A stretch of 64,000 nt of DNA from Microcoleus asticus IPMA8 (GTDB taxonomy: Bacteria > Cyanobacteriota > Cyanobacteriia > Cyanobacteriales > Microcoleaceae), in assembly GCF_013179805.1 (NCBI RefSeq), contig NZ_SRRZ01000011.1, positions 1-64,000 on the forward strand. The letters run 5' to 3'. Shown here in pieces: positions 9,163-18,312 of the stretch. Made by a program: the position numbers and the translations under genes. Under the pieces are notes generated by a model that saw only the letters and a program-made list of their open reading frames with translations, had not been told where the DNA came from and made no database searches. Each line of letters starts with the position of its first letter. Positions within the stretch are counted from its first letter, which is position 1.

Positions 9163-9771
9163 TCGCAGAAAACCGCTGACCAGCCACAGAATTAAAAACG
9201 TAAACAAAGCGATAAATTTCTCTGTTGTTATAAATGCCGGACTGACAAAAGATCCCACAACGCCTCCCAGCAGCAAGCCTATAACCAAGCCAGCCACAGT
9301 CAGCAGCACGGCCCGACCAAATTTTTGTTCCTTGCGATTAACAAAATAAAGACAAGAGCCGACCCCAAGAGCCAGAGTCAACTGTAGTAAAGCATCATTA
9401 GCCGCCGGATAAATACTCAGTCCGCCTAACCCCACATACACCCCAGCCGGCCACAAAATGTCCGATCGACTAGGAGTATCGATTAGGCGCTGCAACCAAG
9501 CTGGGCTGCCACTAGGAGGAGAGGGAGTAAAGCTTGCGGGTGGGGGAGTCAGCCGCTCGGGAAAGCGGATGCGTTCGGGCACTTTAATTTTACCTTCCTG
9601 TCGCTGCCGCAGGCGATCCATGAGGATCGCGTCGTAGGCTGCTTCGATCGATTCCAAACGTTTCTTGTCACCACTGTACTGCTCAGCTAGGCGCGTGCGG
9701 GCCTCTTGCACTTCATCAAAGGAAGCATCTTCATCGACTTCAAGCAGTTGATAGGGAGTTGGCTCACTCAT
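9160..9771 (-). CDS. CPP1-like (DUF3353) J-domain-like membrane protein
   Basis: 203 residues. The N-terminal 65 residues form a J-like domain starting TPYQLLEVDEDASFDEVQEA, but without the HPD tripeptide needed to stimulate Hsp70. A Pro-rich linker follows, then a C-terminal membrane region with about four hydrophobic segments (about 105-203). This is the layout of the CPP1/DUF3353 family; the plant member is a chaperone-like protein of protochlorophyllide oxidoreductase in plastid membranes. The cyanobacterial role is inferred to concern thylakoid or envelope proteins. The open frame runs upstream to 10008, but the family start MSEPTPYQ is at 9771 and the upstream extension looks non-coding. 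Confidence 0.87.
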   Translation of the reverse strand: MSEPTPYQLLEVDEDASFDEVQEARTRLAEQYSGDKKRLESIEAAYDAILMDRLRQRQEGKIKVPERIRFPERLTPPPASFTPSPPSGSPAWLQRLIDTPSRSDILWPAGVYVGLGGLSIYPAANDALLQLTLALGVGSCLYFVNRKEQKFGRAVLLTVAGLVIGLLLGGVVGSFVSPAFITTEKFIALFTFLILWLVSGFLR

Positions 9772-10014
9772 TGTAATAACCCGCTGAAGACTCTCGTTAT
9801 AGAGCAATCTTAACAAGAGAGGAAAGCGGGGCGGGGGCTCTGCCGCTTTCCCAAAAGTTTTGCTGCTAGTTTTTAGTGCTTTAAAACAGGAACCAGCAAA
9901 CCTTAGGAAGGTAGAAGATAGAAGGCATTTGGCATTGGGAAATACAAAATAATGAATCCAAAGATTTTTATTTTTATCTTTGCCGTCTAAAATTTTACCT
10001 TCTGCCAAATGCCC

Positions 10015-10893
10015 TCAGAAGGAACTTGTCCCGCCGGCGCTCACAATTCCCGACCACTGGACTTTTTTAAGTCGATCGCGGCGGTAGGAAAAAAAGCGAG
10101 CCGAGTCAGAATAAGTACAGAAAGGAGCGATCGCCACTTGAGAAAGCTCGATTCCCAACTGCTGCAATTGCAGAGCATTGCAGAGGCGAACATCCAAGCG
10201 TACCTTTCCCGGTTCTGGATCGGCCAAGACAGGCGTTTCCGGCAGTTGGTGCAAAAACTCTAGAATGCCGTCGGCTGTCGCACTAACGCCACTCTTAGGA
10301 GCAATGGTGGCTCCCAGTTCCGCTGCTACTTCCACAGATACCTGGTAAACCTCTCCAGCGATCGCCGGCCCCATAGCAATCTTCAGACTTTCTAGTTGAC
10401 TGCCTTGTGCCACAAGTTGAGCGATCGCCTCTGGTAATATCTTAGCAGCAGTCCCGCGCCAACCCGCGTGAACTGCCGCAACCAGTCCCGTGCGTTCGTC
10501 AGCAATCAGCACCGGCACGCAGTCGGCCGAGCAAACCCACAGCGCCTCCAATTCTCCCTCGGCCACCAAGCCATCAGCCTCAGCATAGTTTCGGGCAGCG
10601 GTGGACGGGCCCGGAGCCACAACAGGGAGCAACTGACTGGTTTTGAGTACCGCATTGCCGTGTACCTGTTGGAGTCGGTAAACCTGAGCTCCAGGTTGCA
10701 GAACTTCCGTCAGATCGATCGGCCCCTGCGACGAGAAATCGCGCGTAAAAAAGCCGTGAGACCAGCGGGAAAGCAAGGTGCAAGTCAGATAGGGCAAGCC
10801 TTCAGAACTCTGCCACTCCCAACTGATACCGTCTGGTTGTCCGGCGCACTCAGAGTCAGAAACATTTGTCAAGAGATCGCCAGCTACAGTCAT
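10015..10893 (-). CDS. pgeF: Peptidoglycan editing factor / laccase-domain protein PgeF (YfiH)
   Basis: 292 residues of the multicopper polyphenol oxidase-like DUF152 family. Conserved blocks are QVHGNAVL near residue 97, ADGLVA near 130, SADCVPVLIAD near 145, VHAGWRGTAAKILPEAI near 165, and CTYSDSARFFSYRRD near the C-terminus. These include the His and Cys that bind zinc in the family. In E. coli the member removes misincorporated L-Ser from muropeptide precursors; other members act as purine nucleoside phosphorylases. Either activity is possible here. Cytoplasmic, single gene, divergent from the M23 peptidase gene, which may hint at a shared cell-wall theme. Confidence 0.88.
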   Translation of the reverse strand: MTVAGDLLTNVSDSECAGQPDGISWEWQSSEGLPYLTCTLLSRWSHGFFTRDFSSQGPIDLTEVLQPGAQVYRLQQVHGNAVLKTSQLLPVVAPGPSTAARNYAEADGLVAEGELEALWVCSADCVPVLIADERTGLVAAVHAGWRGTAAKILPEAIAQLVAQGSQLESLKIAMGPAIAGEVYQVSVEVAAELGATIAPKSGVSATADGILEFLHQLPETPVLADPEPGKVRLDVRLCNALQLQQLGIELSQVAIAPFCTYSDSARFFSYRRDRLKKVQWSGIVSAGGTSSF

Positions 10894-11321
10894 GAAACCT
10901 ATCCTTACCCAAGCGAATCATTTGCCTTGTATTCTAAACAATCAACAATTTTGCCGACTAAGTTTAAATCGACGATCGGCTTTAATCAAAAAATCGCGGT
11001 TCCTCGGCGGTTAACTCCGGCGGACTCCACCAAAATTTTGCATGACCCGAGAGCAAAATTTCGGTAACTAATTAACATATACGAACGCCAAAGCGCTATC
11101 ATCAGTGTGACCGTCAGAGACGAGTTGTCAGTGCAATCAGGCTCGAGAACACCAGGGTATCCATCGCGACTCTACCCAGCGGCATTCGACTTATTCGATG
11201 CGCCAAAAAAATTGCCTCAAGCCCGGTAAAATCATTTAGGGCTGTATAAAGACAAGGATTGCAATACATTCGATCCTGACTTCGATCTCCTTTTACCCCC
11301 TGTTGAGTTGGGAAAAAAATC
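10894..11321. other. Divergent intergenic region pgeF / M23 peptidase
   Basis: About 430 bases that should hold promoters for both genes. No clear -35/-10 pair or hairpin was recognised. The open frame crossing it from 10468 to 11067 is a shadow of pgeF. Confidence 0.35.
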
Positions 11322-13109
11322 GTGAAACCAGTTCCAGACAAGCAAATAACAGCCCATTTGAACACCAAACAGCAAAAAAAGAACCCTACAGGCGCCCGGA
11401 CTCGATCGCGCCTTTTGTCCGAGCGCTCACTGCTGGTGGGACTGGGTTGCCTTGCCAGTCTGGGACTGCTCAGCAAAGGCATAGTGTGGGCCCAAGCCGA
11501 AACTCCGCCAGCAGAACAAGCCGTCCCAGGCGCAGCAGAGCTCCAGCCATTATTTGAAGCTCCTGTCCCGCCCCCGGAACCCGAATACAGCCAAGTAGAG
11601 CCAGAACCATACCCTGAACCGCAGGCAGAAGTTCCGCCGTCCGAGCCTTTCGATGCCCAACCGCCGTCCGAGCCGGAGTACGCCAGCGAACCACCTCCCA
11701 CCCAATATTATCTACCAGAGCCCGCGCTGATTCCCCTGCCAGAAGCGACGGCCCAGGAGCCGCCTTTTGAAGCGCCAGTTAACCCAGCCCACGCTGAAAT
11801 TGACCAAACAGACTACAGCGTTGGCGCTACCAGCGAGTACCAAGAGTACGAAGCGCCAACAAGAATAGAGTTTGCAGAACGATCGAGCGGCTGCGAAGGA
11901 GTTGGCGGTTTGTGTGCGCCTCCTCCTGTTTCCGAGCCGGTGACGGCAGATGCCGGAGAACCCAACTACAGCCCGGAAACTCCGATCGCAGACGACGGCT
12001 ATATTGCAGCCCCTCCTCCTCGAAATCTGCCAGAAAGCATTCCAGACAATGTTCGGGAAACTGTGGCCGGAAATAGTAGCGGGAATCCTGTCAGTAAAAT
12101 CGGTCAAGCCGTTCAACAAATAGGCAGCCAGGTTTGGGGGGGTTCAAACCCGCCGGAATCTGCTTACGCACCCCCCCGCTACTCAGCAGGCGCTGGGTAC
12201 TCCGCAGACGCTGGATACTCCGCAGACGCTGGATACTCGGCAAACATCGGCTACTCAGCAGACGCTGGATACTCAGCAGACGCTGGATATTATGCTGGAT
12301 CTGCATCTTACGGCGGCGGCCCTCCAGCACCCAGCATGGGACTCGGGCCGGTTCAAGTCGGTGCGGTTAGTGTCAGCAGCGGCAGCAATACCGGTTTTGC
12401 TTACTACAATCTCACGCCTCGTCCCGCAGGCCTGCCCGGAAATGGCAACAAAAGCTTGCTGTTTCCGCTATCTATTGCTTCGGCAATTACTTCGCCGTTT
12501 GGGTGGCGGACTCATCCGGTTATGGGCTACGGCAGGTTTCACACTGGAACTGACTTGGGGGCCCCGCTGGGAACGCCGGTACTGGCCGCCTATGCAGGTC
12601 AAGTGGCGATCGCCGATTGGTTGGGCGGTTACGGTTTGACGGTGGTTCTCAACCACAACAAAAAGTCTCAGGAAACTCTCTACGGCCACCTTTCGGAACT
12701 GTTTGTGAAACCGGGAGAGTGGGTCAAACAGGGAGAGACGATCGGCCGCGTCGGCAGTACAGGAATGTCTACAGGGCCTCACCTGCACTTCGAGGTTCGG
12801 CAAATGACTGACCAGGGTTGGGTGGCGATCGACCCTGGTTCTCAGCTAGAATTCGCTCTGGCAAAAATGATGGGCACTTTGGAAACCGCCAAAGTACCGC
12901 AAATGCCGAAAATGGTGGAAATACAAACCGCTAACTCACTCAAGGATTTGGAAAACGATCTGCCACAGCTTCCACCTCTGCCGCTGGGAATGGACATCGA
13001 AGTTCACAACCTCCAGCCGCCATTCCCGGAACTGTTAAAAGCTGACACTTCTAAGCCCAAAGATGCCGAAGCAGTCAAACCCAAAACTCAGAAGCAAGCT
13101 AGCAGGTAA
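11322..13109 (+). CDS. M23-family (LytM-like) metallopeptidase with repetitive N-terminal region
   Basis: 595 residues. Residues about 28-55 contain a hydrophobic stretch (LLVGLGCLASLGLLSKGIVW) that acts as a signal or anchor. Residues 60-375 are a long Pro/Glu/Tyr-rich low-complexity region including repeats of YSADAG encoded by 18-bp units. Residues about 385-500 are the peptidase: ITSPFGWRTHP start, H407 and D411 in HTGTDLG, and H487/H489 in GPHLHFE. All zinc ligands of M23 endopeptidases are therefore present. It should cut peptidoglycan cross-bridges in the periplasm. A Lys/Pro-rich tail follows. The start is a GTG at 11322. A strong hairpin terminator follows. Confidence 0.88.
   Translation: MKPVPDKQITAHLNTKQQKKNPTGARTRSRLLSERSLLVGLGCLASLGLLSKGIVWAQAETPPAEQAVPGAAELQPLFEAPVPPPEPEYSQVEPEPYPEPQAEVPPSEPFDAQPPSEPEYASEPPPTQYYLPEPALIPLPEATAQEPPFEAPVNPAHAEIDQTDYSVGATSEYQEYEAPTRIEFAERSSGCEGVGGLCAPPPVSEPVTADAGEPNYSPETPIADDGYIAAPPPRNLPESIPDNVRETVAGNSSGNPVSKIGQAVQQIGSQVWGGSNPPESAYAPPRYSAGAGYSADAGYSADAGYSANIGYSADAGYSADAGYYAGSASYGGGPPAPSMGLGPVQVGAVSVSSGSNTGFAYYNLTPRPAGLPGNGNKSLLFPLSIASAITSPFGWRTHPVMGYGRFHTGTDLGAPLGTPVLAAYAGQVAIADWLGGYGLTVVLNHNKKSQETLYGHLSELFVKPGEWVKQGETIGRVGSTGMSTGPHLHFEVRQMTDQGWVAIDPGSQLEFALAKMMGTLETAKVPQMPKMVEIQTANSLKDLENDLPQLPPLPLGMDIEVHNLQPPFPELLKADTSKPKDAEAVKPKTQKQASR
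12180..12290 (+). repeat. 18-bp in-frame tandem repeats encoding YSADAG
   Basis: About six units of the pattern TACTCAGCAGACGCTGGA, varying at a few positions, lie in frame within the M23 peptidase gene. The protein repeat is YSADAG with variants YSAGAG, YSANIG and YYAGSA. Confidence 0.9.
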
Positions 13110-13133
13110 AAATTGGGGATTGGCTGGATTAAT

Positions 13134-13172
13134 TTTTTTGGTGGGCGGGCTATTGCCCGCCCACCAAAAAAA
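13134..13172. terminator. Strong bidirectional hairpin terminator
   Basis: Arms of about 17 bases, GGTGGGCGGGC and GCCCGCCCACC with flanking T and A runs, surround a TATT loop. It lies 24 bases after the M23 stop. The T-tract before and A-tract after make it look like a rho-independent terminator on either strand. Confidence 0.85.
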
Positions 13173-13252
13173 TTGATATTTTGTAGAACGGGCACTCCTA
13201 ACCTGTTGTTGAGCAGGGTGCAAGATTTGTTGATATCAGATCTGATGGATTT

Positions 13253-13281
13253 CTCGTTACCAGAAAAAGCCTGGTAACGAG
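13253..13281. repeat. Perfect 11-bp inverted repeat before GT-C gene
   Basis: CTCGTTACCAG and CTGGTAACGAG are separated by seven bases, 32 bases upstream of the GT-C start codon. The arms could form a hairpin in the 5' leader. It may be a dispersed repeat or a binding site. Confidence 0.7.
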
Positions 13282-13313
13282 GAAAAACCGATTAAAAGGG
13301 TAACTTGCAGCTT

Positions 13314-15614
13314 ATGCTAATTGCGCAGCATTTGTGGGAATTAATTTTATTTCTAATTATTGTAGTCGGGCCGGTTCCCTTAAGCTTGTCTCTTGCCTTC
13401 GAGAATCAGAAGGAAAACAGTAACTATTCATTTCCCCATTTTCTTCTCGTACTCCTGACGGGATGGAGTATTGCACAAGTTTGTATCGGCTTGATTTTAG
13501 GAAGTGCCGATCGACTAAATATTTCTGCGGTCATTATAGTAGAAATTCTGATTTGTGCGATCGGCTTAATCCTAATTTATGCCAAAAACCACAGAAATTT
13601 TACCTTCTCGCAGTGGCAGATTCCCCAACTCAAGCAACCTCTGGACAAAGCAGAATGGCTAATTATTGTTGCCGCCGCTGTTGCAGGATTTGCGCTGTGG
13701 GACACTCTAGCAACCAAACCTACAACCAATTATGACTCATTGTGGTTCCACCTGCCTGCGATCGCCCGATGGTATCAAACCCATTCATTTACATTATTAG
13801 ATGCCGCCGGAAATTGGATTTTTGAACAAGAGCAAGCTAAAGTATATCCCTACAATTGGCACGTTTTATCTGTTTTATGCTTAATCCCATTCAAAGAAGA
13901 TTTTCTCACAGCTTTTCCCCTGCTAATTGCCTGGGTACTTGAGGGAATTGCCGTTTATCTATTGAGCGTAAAATTTGGAGCCACCCGAATTCACGCTATG
14001 GCAGCAGCATCTTTAGTATTGACAGTACCGATGGTACTCAACCAAGTTAATACCATTCACCCAGACTTACCGCTAGCTGCAATATTTACAGTGGGTTTGT
14101 ATCTGGGTTTCTCGTATCATAGCAGCAGAGCGCAATCCGAACTATCCCTATTTTTGGCAGCCGCAGGAATGCTAGCCGGCATAAAAATCACGGGAATAGT
14201 TTATGCTGCCTCACTTTTAGTAGGATTAGCAATATTAGAACTTAAAAGATTCGCGGTTAATAAAAAATCCACACCAGCTCATTTGAGAATTCGCCGATCT
14301 CTCAAACCAGTCTTGCTGTGCGGCATAGCTTGTTGCTTGTTTTTAGGAGGTTTTTGGTATGCGAGAAACTTGCTGCACATCAATTATCCTGTCGGCGAGG
14401 CTGGCGATATTAAAGTTCCCTTACAGCCTTATTCCTTACCATCTCCCGTACCGCAGACAACACCGCCGGTACAGCAGCTAACACCTACCCTACCTGCGCC
14501 GCCCGCTTCGCCACTTTTAAAGATTTGGCAAAGCACTTTAGCAGCTCAATTTAATCCCAGCAATATTTCCCACTGGCAAACTCTCGGCTTGCAAATCCTC
14601 ATTAGATTGCAACTGCCATTTCTGGCGATCGCCTTTCAGGTATTGGCAGCGCCTCTGGCTTTTATCCAGGGTAAAACCAGAATAATTAATCAAAATAATA
14701 TTATTTTAATTATACTTCTCGCCAGCACAGGAATTTTGTATCTAATTACACCTTACACCTCCGGTACTGTTGGAGAGTCGATCGGTAAACTCAGCCCTAT
14801 ACTCGGTTTTAACCTCAGATACGGATTTCCATTTTTAAGCGTACTCGGCATCGCCGCAGCAGCTACAGCAACTCTCTTAAAAACTCAAAATCTAGTTGTT
14901 CTGGTAGTGGTTTTCTTTAGTGGTTTTTGCGGAATTATTAGCAGCACAAGTTTTGATTATATTAAAAATGCTTCTTTTACCGGAGATAGTATTGTTTGGG
15001 GGAGTTTGTTGATTGACAATTTTAAGTCTAATCCAGTAGAAGCTATTAATAGTATCTGGAAAATTTTAGCTCCCAGTTGGCAATATATATTAAAATATCC
15101 CATATTTTACCTTGTGTCAATGACACTGGCTTTGATATTGTTGAAAAAAAATCCTGGCTTAGGATGGCTGGATCATCTATTTCCAACAAAAGTAAAATCA
15201 GGTTACATAGTGATAATTGGTGTCTGTATAGGATTGATAGTAATTGGTAATTGCAGGGAAAAGCGAGATTTTGCACGCACCGAACTGTATCGCGGTATTT
15301 ACGAATATATTGATATAAATACAGTACCCGATGAAAGAATAGGATTCTTTTTAAGTTCGCGCAGCTACCTTTTTTATGGAAAAAACTTGGACAGACAAGT
15401 TTTATATGTGCCGTTTAGAGCCGATCGACTTTCTGCATGGAGCGACAAACTCCGACAAAATAAAATTAGGACTGTGGGATTCGGACCCCTGACTGAGAAA
15501 GACGCAGCTACCAAAAAAGCTCTATCTTGGCTGACAAGTGCCGAGGGCCCGCTGCAACGAGTTTTCGGAAAAGATTTTAATACTGAGTCGGTGTTATATC
15601 GCTTAAAGAATTAA
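13314..15614 (+). CDS. Polytopic GT-C-like glycosyltransferase family membrane protein
   Basis: About 766 residues and strongly hydrophobic, with more than ten predicted membrane segments and a soluble C-terminal domain of about 110 residues. After the third segment, YDSLWFHLPAIARWYQT resembles the first extracytoplasmic loop of GT39/ArnT/PMT-like enzymes, where an acidic residue is catalytic. These enzymes move sugars from polyprenyl phosphate to lipid or protein on the outer face of the membrane. A Pro/Thr-rich loop (about residues 380-405) is unusual. The ATG at 13314 is chosen; a TTG at 13305 is an alternative. It sits beside the polysaccharide operon but on the other strand. The family assignment is moderate. 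Confidence 0.65.
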   Translation: MLIAQHLWELILFLIIVVGPVPLSLSLAFENQKENSNYSFPHFLLVLLTGWSIAQVCIGLILGSADRLNISAVIIVEILICAIGLILIYAKNHRNFTFSQWQIPQLKQPLDKAEWLIIVAAAVAGFALWDTLATKPTTNYDSLWFHLPAIARWYQTHSFTLLDAAGNWIFEQEQAKVYPYNWHVLSVLCLIPFKEDFLTAFPLLIAWVLEGIAVYLLSVKFGATRIHAMAAASLVLTVPMVLNQVNTIHPDLPLAAIFTVGLYLGFSYHSSRAQSELSLFLAAAGMLAGIKITGIVYAASLLVGLAILELKRFAVNKKSTPAHLRIRRSLKPVLLCGIACCLFLGGFWYARNLLHINYPVGEAGDIKVPLQPYSLPSPVPQTTPPVQQLTPTLPAPPASPLLKIWQSTLAAQFNPSNISHWQTLGLQILIRLQLPFLAIAFQVLAAPLAFIQGKTRIINQNNIILIILLASTGILYLITPYTSGTVGESIGKLSPILGFNLRYGFPFLSVLGIAAAATATLLKTQNLVVLVVVFFSGFCGIISSTSFDYIKNASFTGDSIVWGSLLIDNFKSNPVEAINSIWKILAPSWQYILKYPIFYLVSMTLALILLKKNPGLGWLDHLFPTKVKSGYIVIIGVCIGLIVIGNCREKRDFARTELYRGIYEYIDINTVPDERIGFFLSSRSYLFYGKNLDRQVLYVPFRADRLSAWSDKLRQNKIRTVGFGPLTEKDAATKKALSWLTSAEGPLQRVFGKDFNTESVLYRLKN

Positions 15615-16158
15615 AATATATCAGTTATAATTAGGACTTACTAACGGGTGTTTAGAAACCGGGTTTTTCAACCCAAATACTTGCTTAGAACCCTCTATTT
15701 CGGTTAAAAACCCCGGTTTCTTTGTTCGGAGTGTGTCAGCCCTAATCATCAACAAAGCTAAAACTATATTTTAAATTATTCTTCCGACTTACAATCGCCC
15801 CGATAAGTTAGCTGCGTGTCTCCCGTCTTTTGTGTAACTGGAATATCCGTACGATAAATTTTAAGTCAGTGACAGTGCGTAAATTATCTGGAACAATATT
15901 TTGAATACGTGCAATAGTTAATGAAGTTAGCTTGTAATAAACTTCGCTTTTATCAACAGGGTTGACGGGTAGAAAACCTGATTCTGTTTAGTTCCTAGAC
16001 ATTCTTTCACCATCCGAGAATAAGTTGTTTAATAGAAAAAATGAATCTATTAAAAAAATCCGTCAAGTTAACTTTCTTATGTTTCCGATAATTTGCACAA
16101 AAAGTGACAAAAAAGCCAGAAAAATTAGGCGGAGATAAAATTTTATGGCTGGGATTTT
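15615..16158. other. Intergenic region with repeats and a GT2 relic
   Basis: It contains inverted copies of the AGAAACCGGGTTTTT repeat (15653-15667 and 15708-15722), which could act as a terminator for the GT-C gene. It also holds the GT2 pseudogene fragment described separately and a small inverted repeat (TAATAG..CTATTA) near 16031-16053. The rest shows nothing recognisable. Confidence 0.5.
15775..15870 (+). pseudogene. Relic of the N-terminus of a GT2 glycosyltransferase
   Basis: In one frame the DNA reads IILPTYNRPDKLAACLPSF, then V, a TAA (15835), LEYPYDKF, another TAA (15862), then V-S-D. This is the beginning of a GT2 domain (IIxPTYNRxxxLxxCLxSL...EYPxDxFEVIVVDDGS) with two in-frame stops and no start codon. 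No further GT2 sequence follows, so it is a small remnant of a lost glycosyltransferase near the live GT cluster. The match is by eye only. Confidence 0.6.
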
Positions 16159-17514
16159 TCAAGCATTCCCAGTGCTGCGAGTCTGATCGGCGGAATTGTG
16201 TGCTAAAGAGCGATCGCCCAAAAACTGTCGCAGTTGCACACCGATCGCCTCCAGAGAAAAATGAGTTTCCACCCGAATGCGAGCGCGCTTGCCCAAATCC
16301 CGCCCCCACGCCCGATCGTCTAAAACCCGACCGATCCCCCCTGCCAAAGCGGTTGCATCCTCACGGGGCACAACGATCCCACCGTCAGCTTCGCCCCTCT
16401 CGAAAATATCAGGCACTCCAGGCGCGTCAGCAGCCACAACGGGCAACCCGCAAGCCATCGCCTCCAGCGGTGCAACCGGAAACCCCTCATGCCGAGAAGG
16501 CAAAGTATAAACGTCAGCCGCCGAGAGGTACTGTCGCATCAAAGCGCGATCGCGCACATATTCATTCACCCAAACAATGCCCGAAAGCTGCATCTGAGCG
16601 ATTCGCCGGCTCAATTCCTCCGCGTCGCTACCAGTCCCCACCAGCAATAGCCGCAAATCTCGGTTTGGGCGATCGCGGCAGATCCGTTCCCAAGCTTCCA
16701 GCAAAATATCTAACCCCTTGCGGCGAATCTCAATCCGCCCGTGACAGGCGACAATTTCAGCGTCACTGGGAAAACCCAGCAGTTGCCGAGCTTCAGCGCG
16801 GTTCATTGGTTGCCACAGTTCCAAATCCAGCGGGTTAAAAATGCGGGCAATCTTGGCAGGAGGCACGCCATAGCGACTTTGCACGCGCTGTACCTCGGTT
16901 TGCGAAGCAATAATTAAACCCGCGCTCGCTTTGAGGGCGATCGGGCGCGACAAGCCTTCCCAAGGACTAACCTGAAAATCGCCCCCCTGAAATGTCGCAA
17001 AAACAGGCAGCCCCATCCGCCACCCCAACCAAGTACAAGCGTCGAAGCGCGGGTACTCGTATTCTTGGCAGAGAATCGTTTGGCAGTTTTCGCGTCGCAG
17101 TTCTCCCGCCAGCAACCCCAGCGGTGTAGCCAGGTAAGGAGTAACGCTTTTCACCCCTGCCAACATCAGACGGCGGAGGCCTCGAACCTCCCCAAACATA
17201 TCCTGAACCGTCCATCCTTGAGGGTTAACCATCTGGCGGCGGACAGCTTGGTAGAGTTGAGGTGCCGGCAGGGTGCAGATTGTTGCTCCTGTCTGTTTGT
17301 GGGTGTAGTACACGGGTTCTGTTACGCTACCAGAGATGCAGAATAACACTGTCCGCACCCCTGCCCGTCGCAGCGCCTCAATGTAGCCAAACATCCAGCC
17401 CCCCGTCATTTCGTTGCAAAAAGCTTCAAAGGAAACCCCGATGGTATCTAAAAAATCTTCGATTAAATCGCCCCAGTGCAGGAGGGCGATCGTTGGTTCT
17501 GGTTGGACATTCAT
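16159..17514 (-). CDS. Glycosyltransferase family 4 (GT-B fold)
   Basis: 451 residues. The C-terminal nucleotide-sugar-binding half shows a phosphate-contact motif (VACHGRIEIRRKGLDILL) and the EX7E motif in EGFPVAPLEAMACGLPVVAA, the hallmark of GT4 retaining transferases. The N-terminal half is an acceptor-binding Rossmann domain. Cytoplasmic or membrane-peripheral, adding a sugar to a lipid-linked glycan. It is the last gene of the seven-gene minus-strand operon and starts five bases after the methyltransferase stop. The ATG at 17514 is preferred, because the longer frame starting at 17535 overlaps the upstream gene. Confidence 0.88.
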   Translation of the reverse strand: MNVQPEPTIALLHWGDLIEDFLDTIGVSFEAFCNEMTGGWMFGYIEALRRAGVRTVLFCISGSVTEPVYYTHKQTGATICTLPAPQLYQAVRRQMVNPQGWTVQDMFGEVRGLRRLMLAGVKSVTPYLATPLGLLAGELRRENCQTILCQEYEYPRFDACTWLGWRMGLPVFATFQGGDFQVSPWEGLSRPIALKASAGLIIASQTEVQRVQSRYGVPPAKIARIFNPLDLELWQPMNRAEARQLLGFPSDAEIVACHGRIEIRRKGLDILLEAWERICRDRPNRDLRLLLVGTGSDAEELSRRIAQMQLSGIVWVNEYVRDRALMRQYLSAADVYTLPSRHEGFPVAPLEAMACGLPVVAADAPGVPDIFERGEADGGIVVPREDATALAGGIGRVLDDRAWGRDLGKRARIRVETHFSLEAIGVQLRQFLGDRSLAHNSADQTRSTGNA

Positions 17515-17519
17515 AAATT

Positions 17520-18290
17520 TTATGGCTTCTGCCAAGCTGATGCTGTTTCCGTTCCCAGGGAATCAGGTTTGTGCCGCCAATAGCTCGTCCACGTTACAGG
17601 ACTCAGGGCAGTACAGAATAATAGGCGCATGAGGCGGGGCAAGCGAGAGAAGGCAAAATCATGGCAAACTACTGTCAGGGGATTGATAAAAGTAGCAGAA
17701 CTCTGGTAAGGCAAACCGATTAAATCCGTCAGTCGATCGATCGTATAGCCGCGCCGAACGTGGCCCCATTCTGCCATCACCTCTGCTTCAGGCGGGCAGA
17801 TCGGTTTCATCACGCCGTAATAAGGAAACTGCCAATTCTCATTGGGGCTGCTAACTAATAAAAATCCCTTTGGTTTAAGCACGCGCAGCGCTTCTGATAC
17901 CGCTTTTTGGTGGTCGGGAATGTGTTCGAGAACGTCGAACATCGTCACTGCATCAAAGGACTCATTTTCAAACGGTAAATTGGTCGCGTCGCCACAGATG
18001 AAGCGTACTTTTTCCTGCTGGTTGCAAGGAACATTTGCATATTTAGGATCGAGGTCAATGTTAGTAATTTGCGCTTGCGGATAAAGTAAAGACGTTAAGC
18101 CTCCTTGACCTCCTCCTACTTCTAAAATTTCTTTAAAGGGCAGGTCTGGGGAAATGCGGTGAATTGCCCGCATCTTTTCTCTGTAAAAAAATCCCAGGGT
18201 CAAGGGCTGACCGAAAGGGTTGCGGGCTAAGAAATTGCCCAGCTTTTCTTTATGCGTTTCAGATTTCTTGGTTTCAACAACTGTTGCCAT
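17520..18290 (-). CDS. Class I SAM-dependent methyltransferase
   Basis: 256 residues. The SAM-binding loop is ILEVGGGQGGL (about residues 55-65), the acidic residue after beta 2 is in NIDLDPKYA, and FDVLEHIPDHQKAVSEALRV is motif post-II of the methyltransferase-11 family. It probably methylates a sugar residue or lipid-linked intermediate, as such genes often do inside glycan clusters. That role is inferred from its position between two glycosyltransferase genes. Gaps to neighbours are 5 and 22 bases, so co-transcription is likely. Confidence 0.85.
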   Translation of the reverse strand: MATVVETKKSETHKEKLGNFLARNPFGQPLTLGFFYREKMRAIHRISPDLPFKEILEVGGGQGGLTSLLYPQAQITNIDLDPKYANVPCNQQEKVRFICGDATNLPFENESFDAVTMFDVLEHIPDHQKAVSEALRVLKPKGFLLVSSPNENWQFPYYGVMKPICPPEAEVMAEWGHVRRGYTIDRLTDLIGLPYQSSATFINPLTVVCHDFAFSRLPRLMRLLFCTALSPVTWTSYWRHKPDSLGTETASAWQKP

Positions 18291-18312
18291 AATCTCCCTT
18301 TAATTGGAAAAA

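Noticed and set aside
9772..10008. N-terminal extension of the CPP1-like protein
   Set aside because: The extension is unlike the family, whose J-like domain begins at 9771.
10468..11067. 199-codon plus-strand frame over pgeF
   Set aside because: It is a shadow of the pgeF gene, which is supported by many conserved motifs.
11114..11701. 195-codon minus-strand frame under the M23 gene
   Set aside because: Low-complexity Gly/Ser output from the repeat region; the plus-strand M23 product has a signal and a catalytic domain.
15810..15985. Minus-strand open frame over the GT2 relic
   Set aside because: About 59 codons without a start codon or family match; the plus-strand GT2 motif order is more convincing.
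16104..16838. 244-codon plus-strand frame opposite the GT4 gene
   Set aside because: No family match, while GT4 on the minus strand has the EX7E motif.
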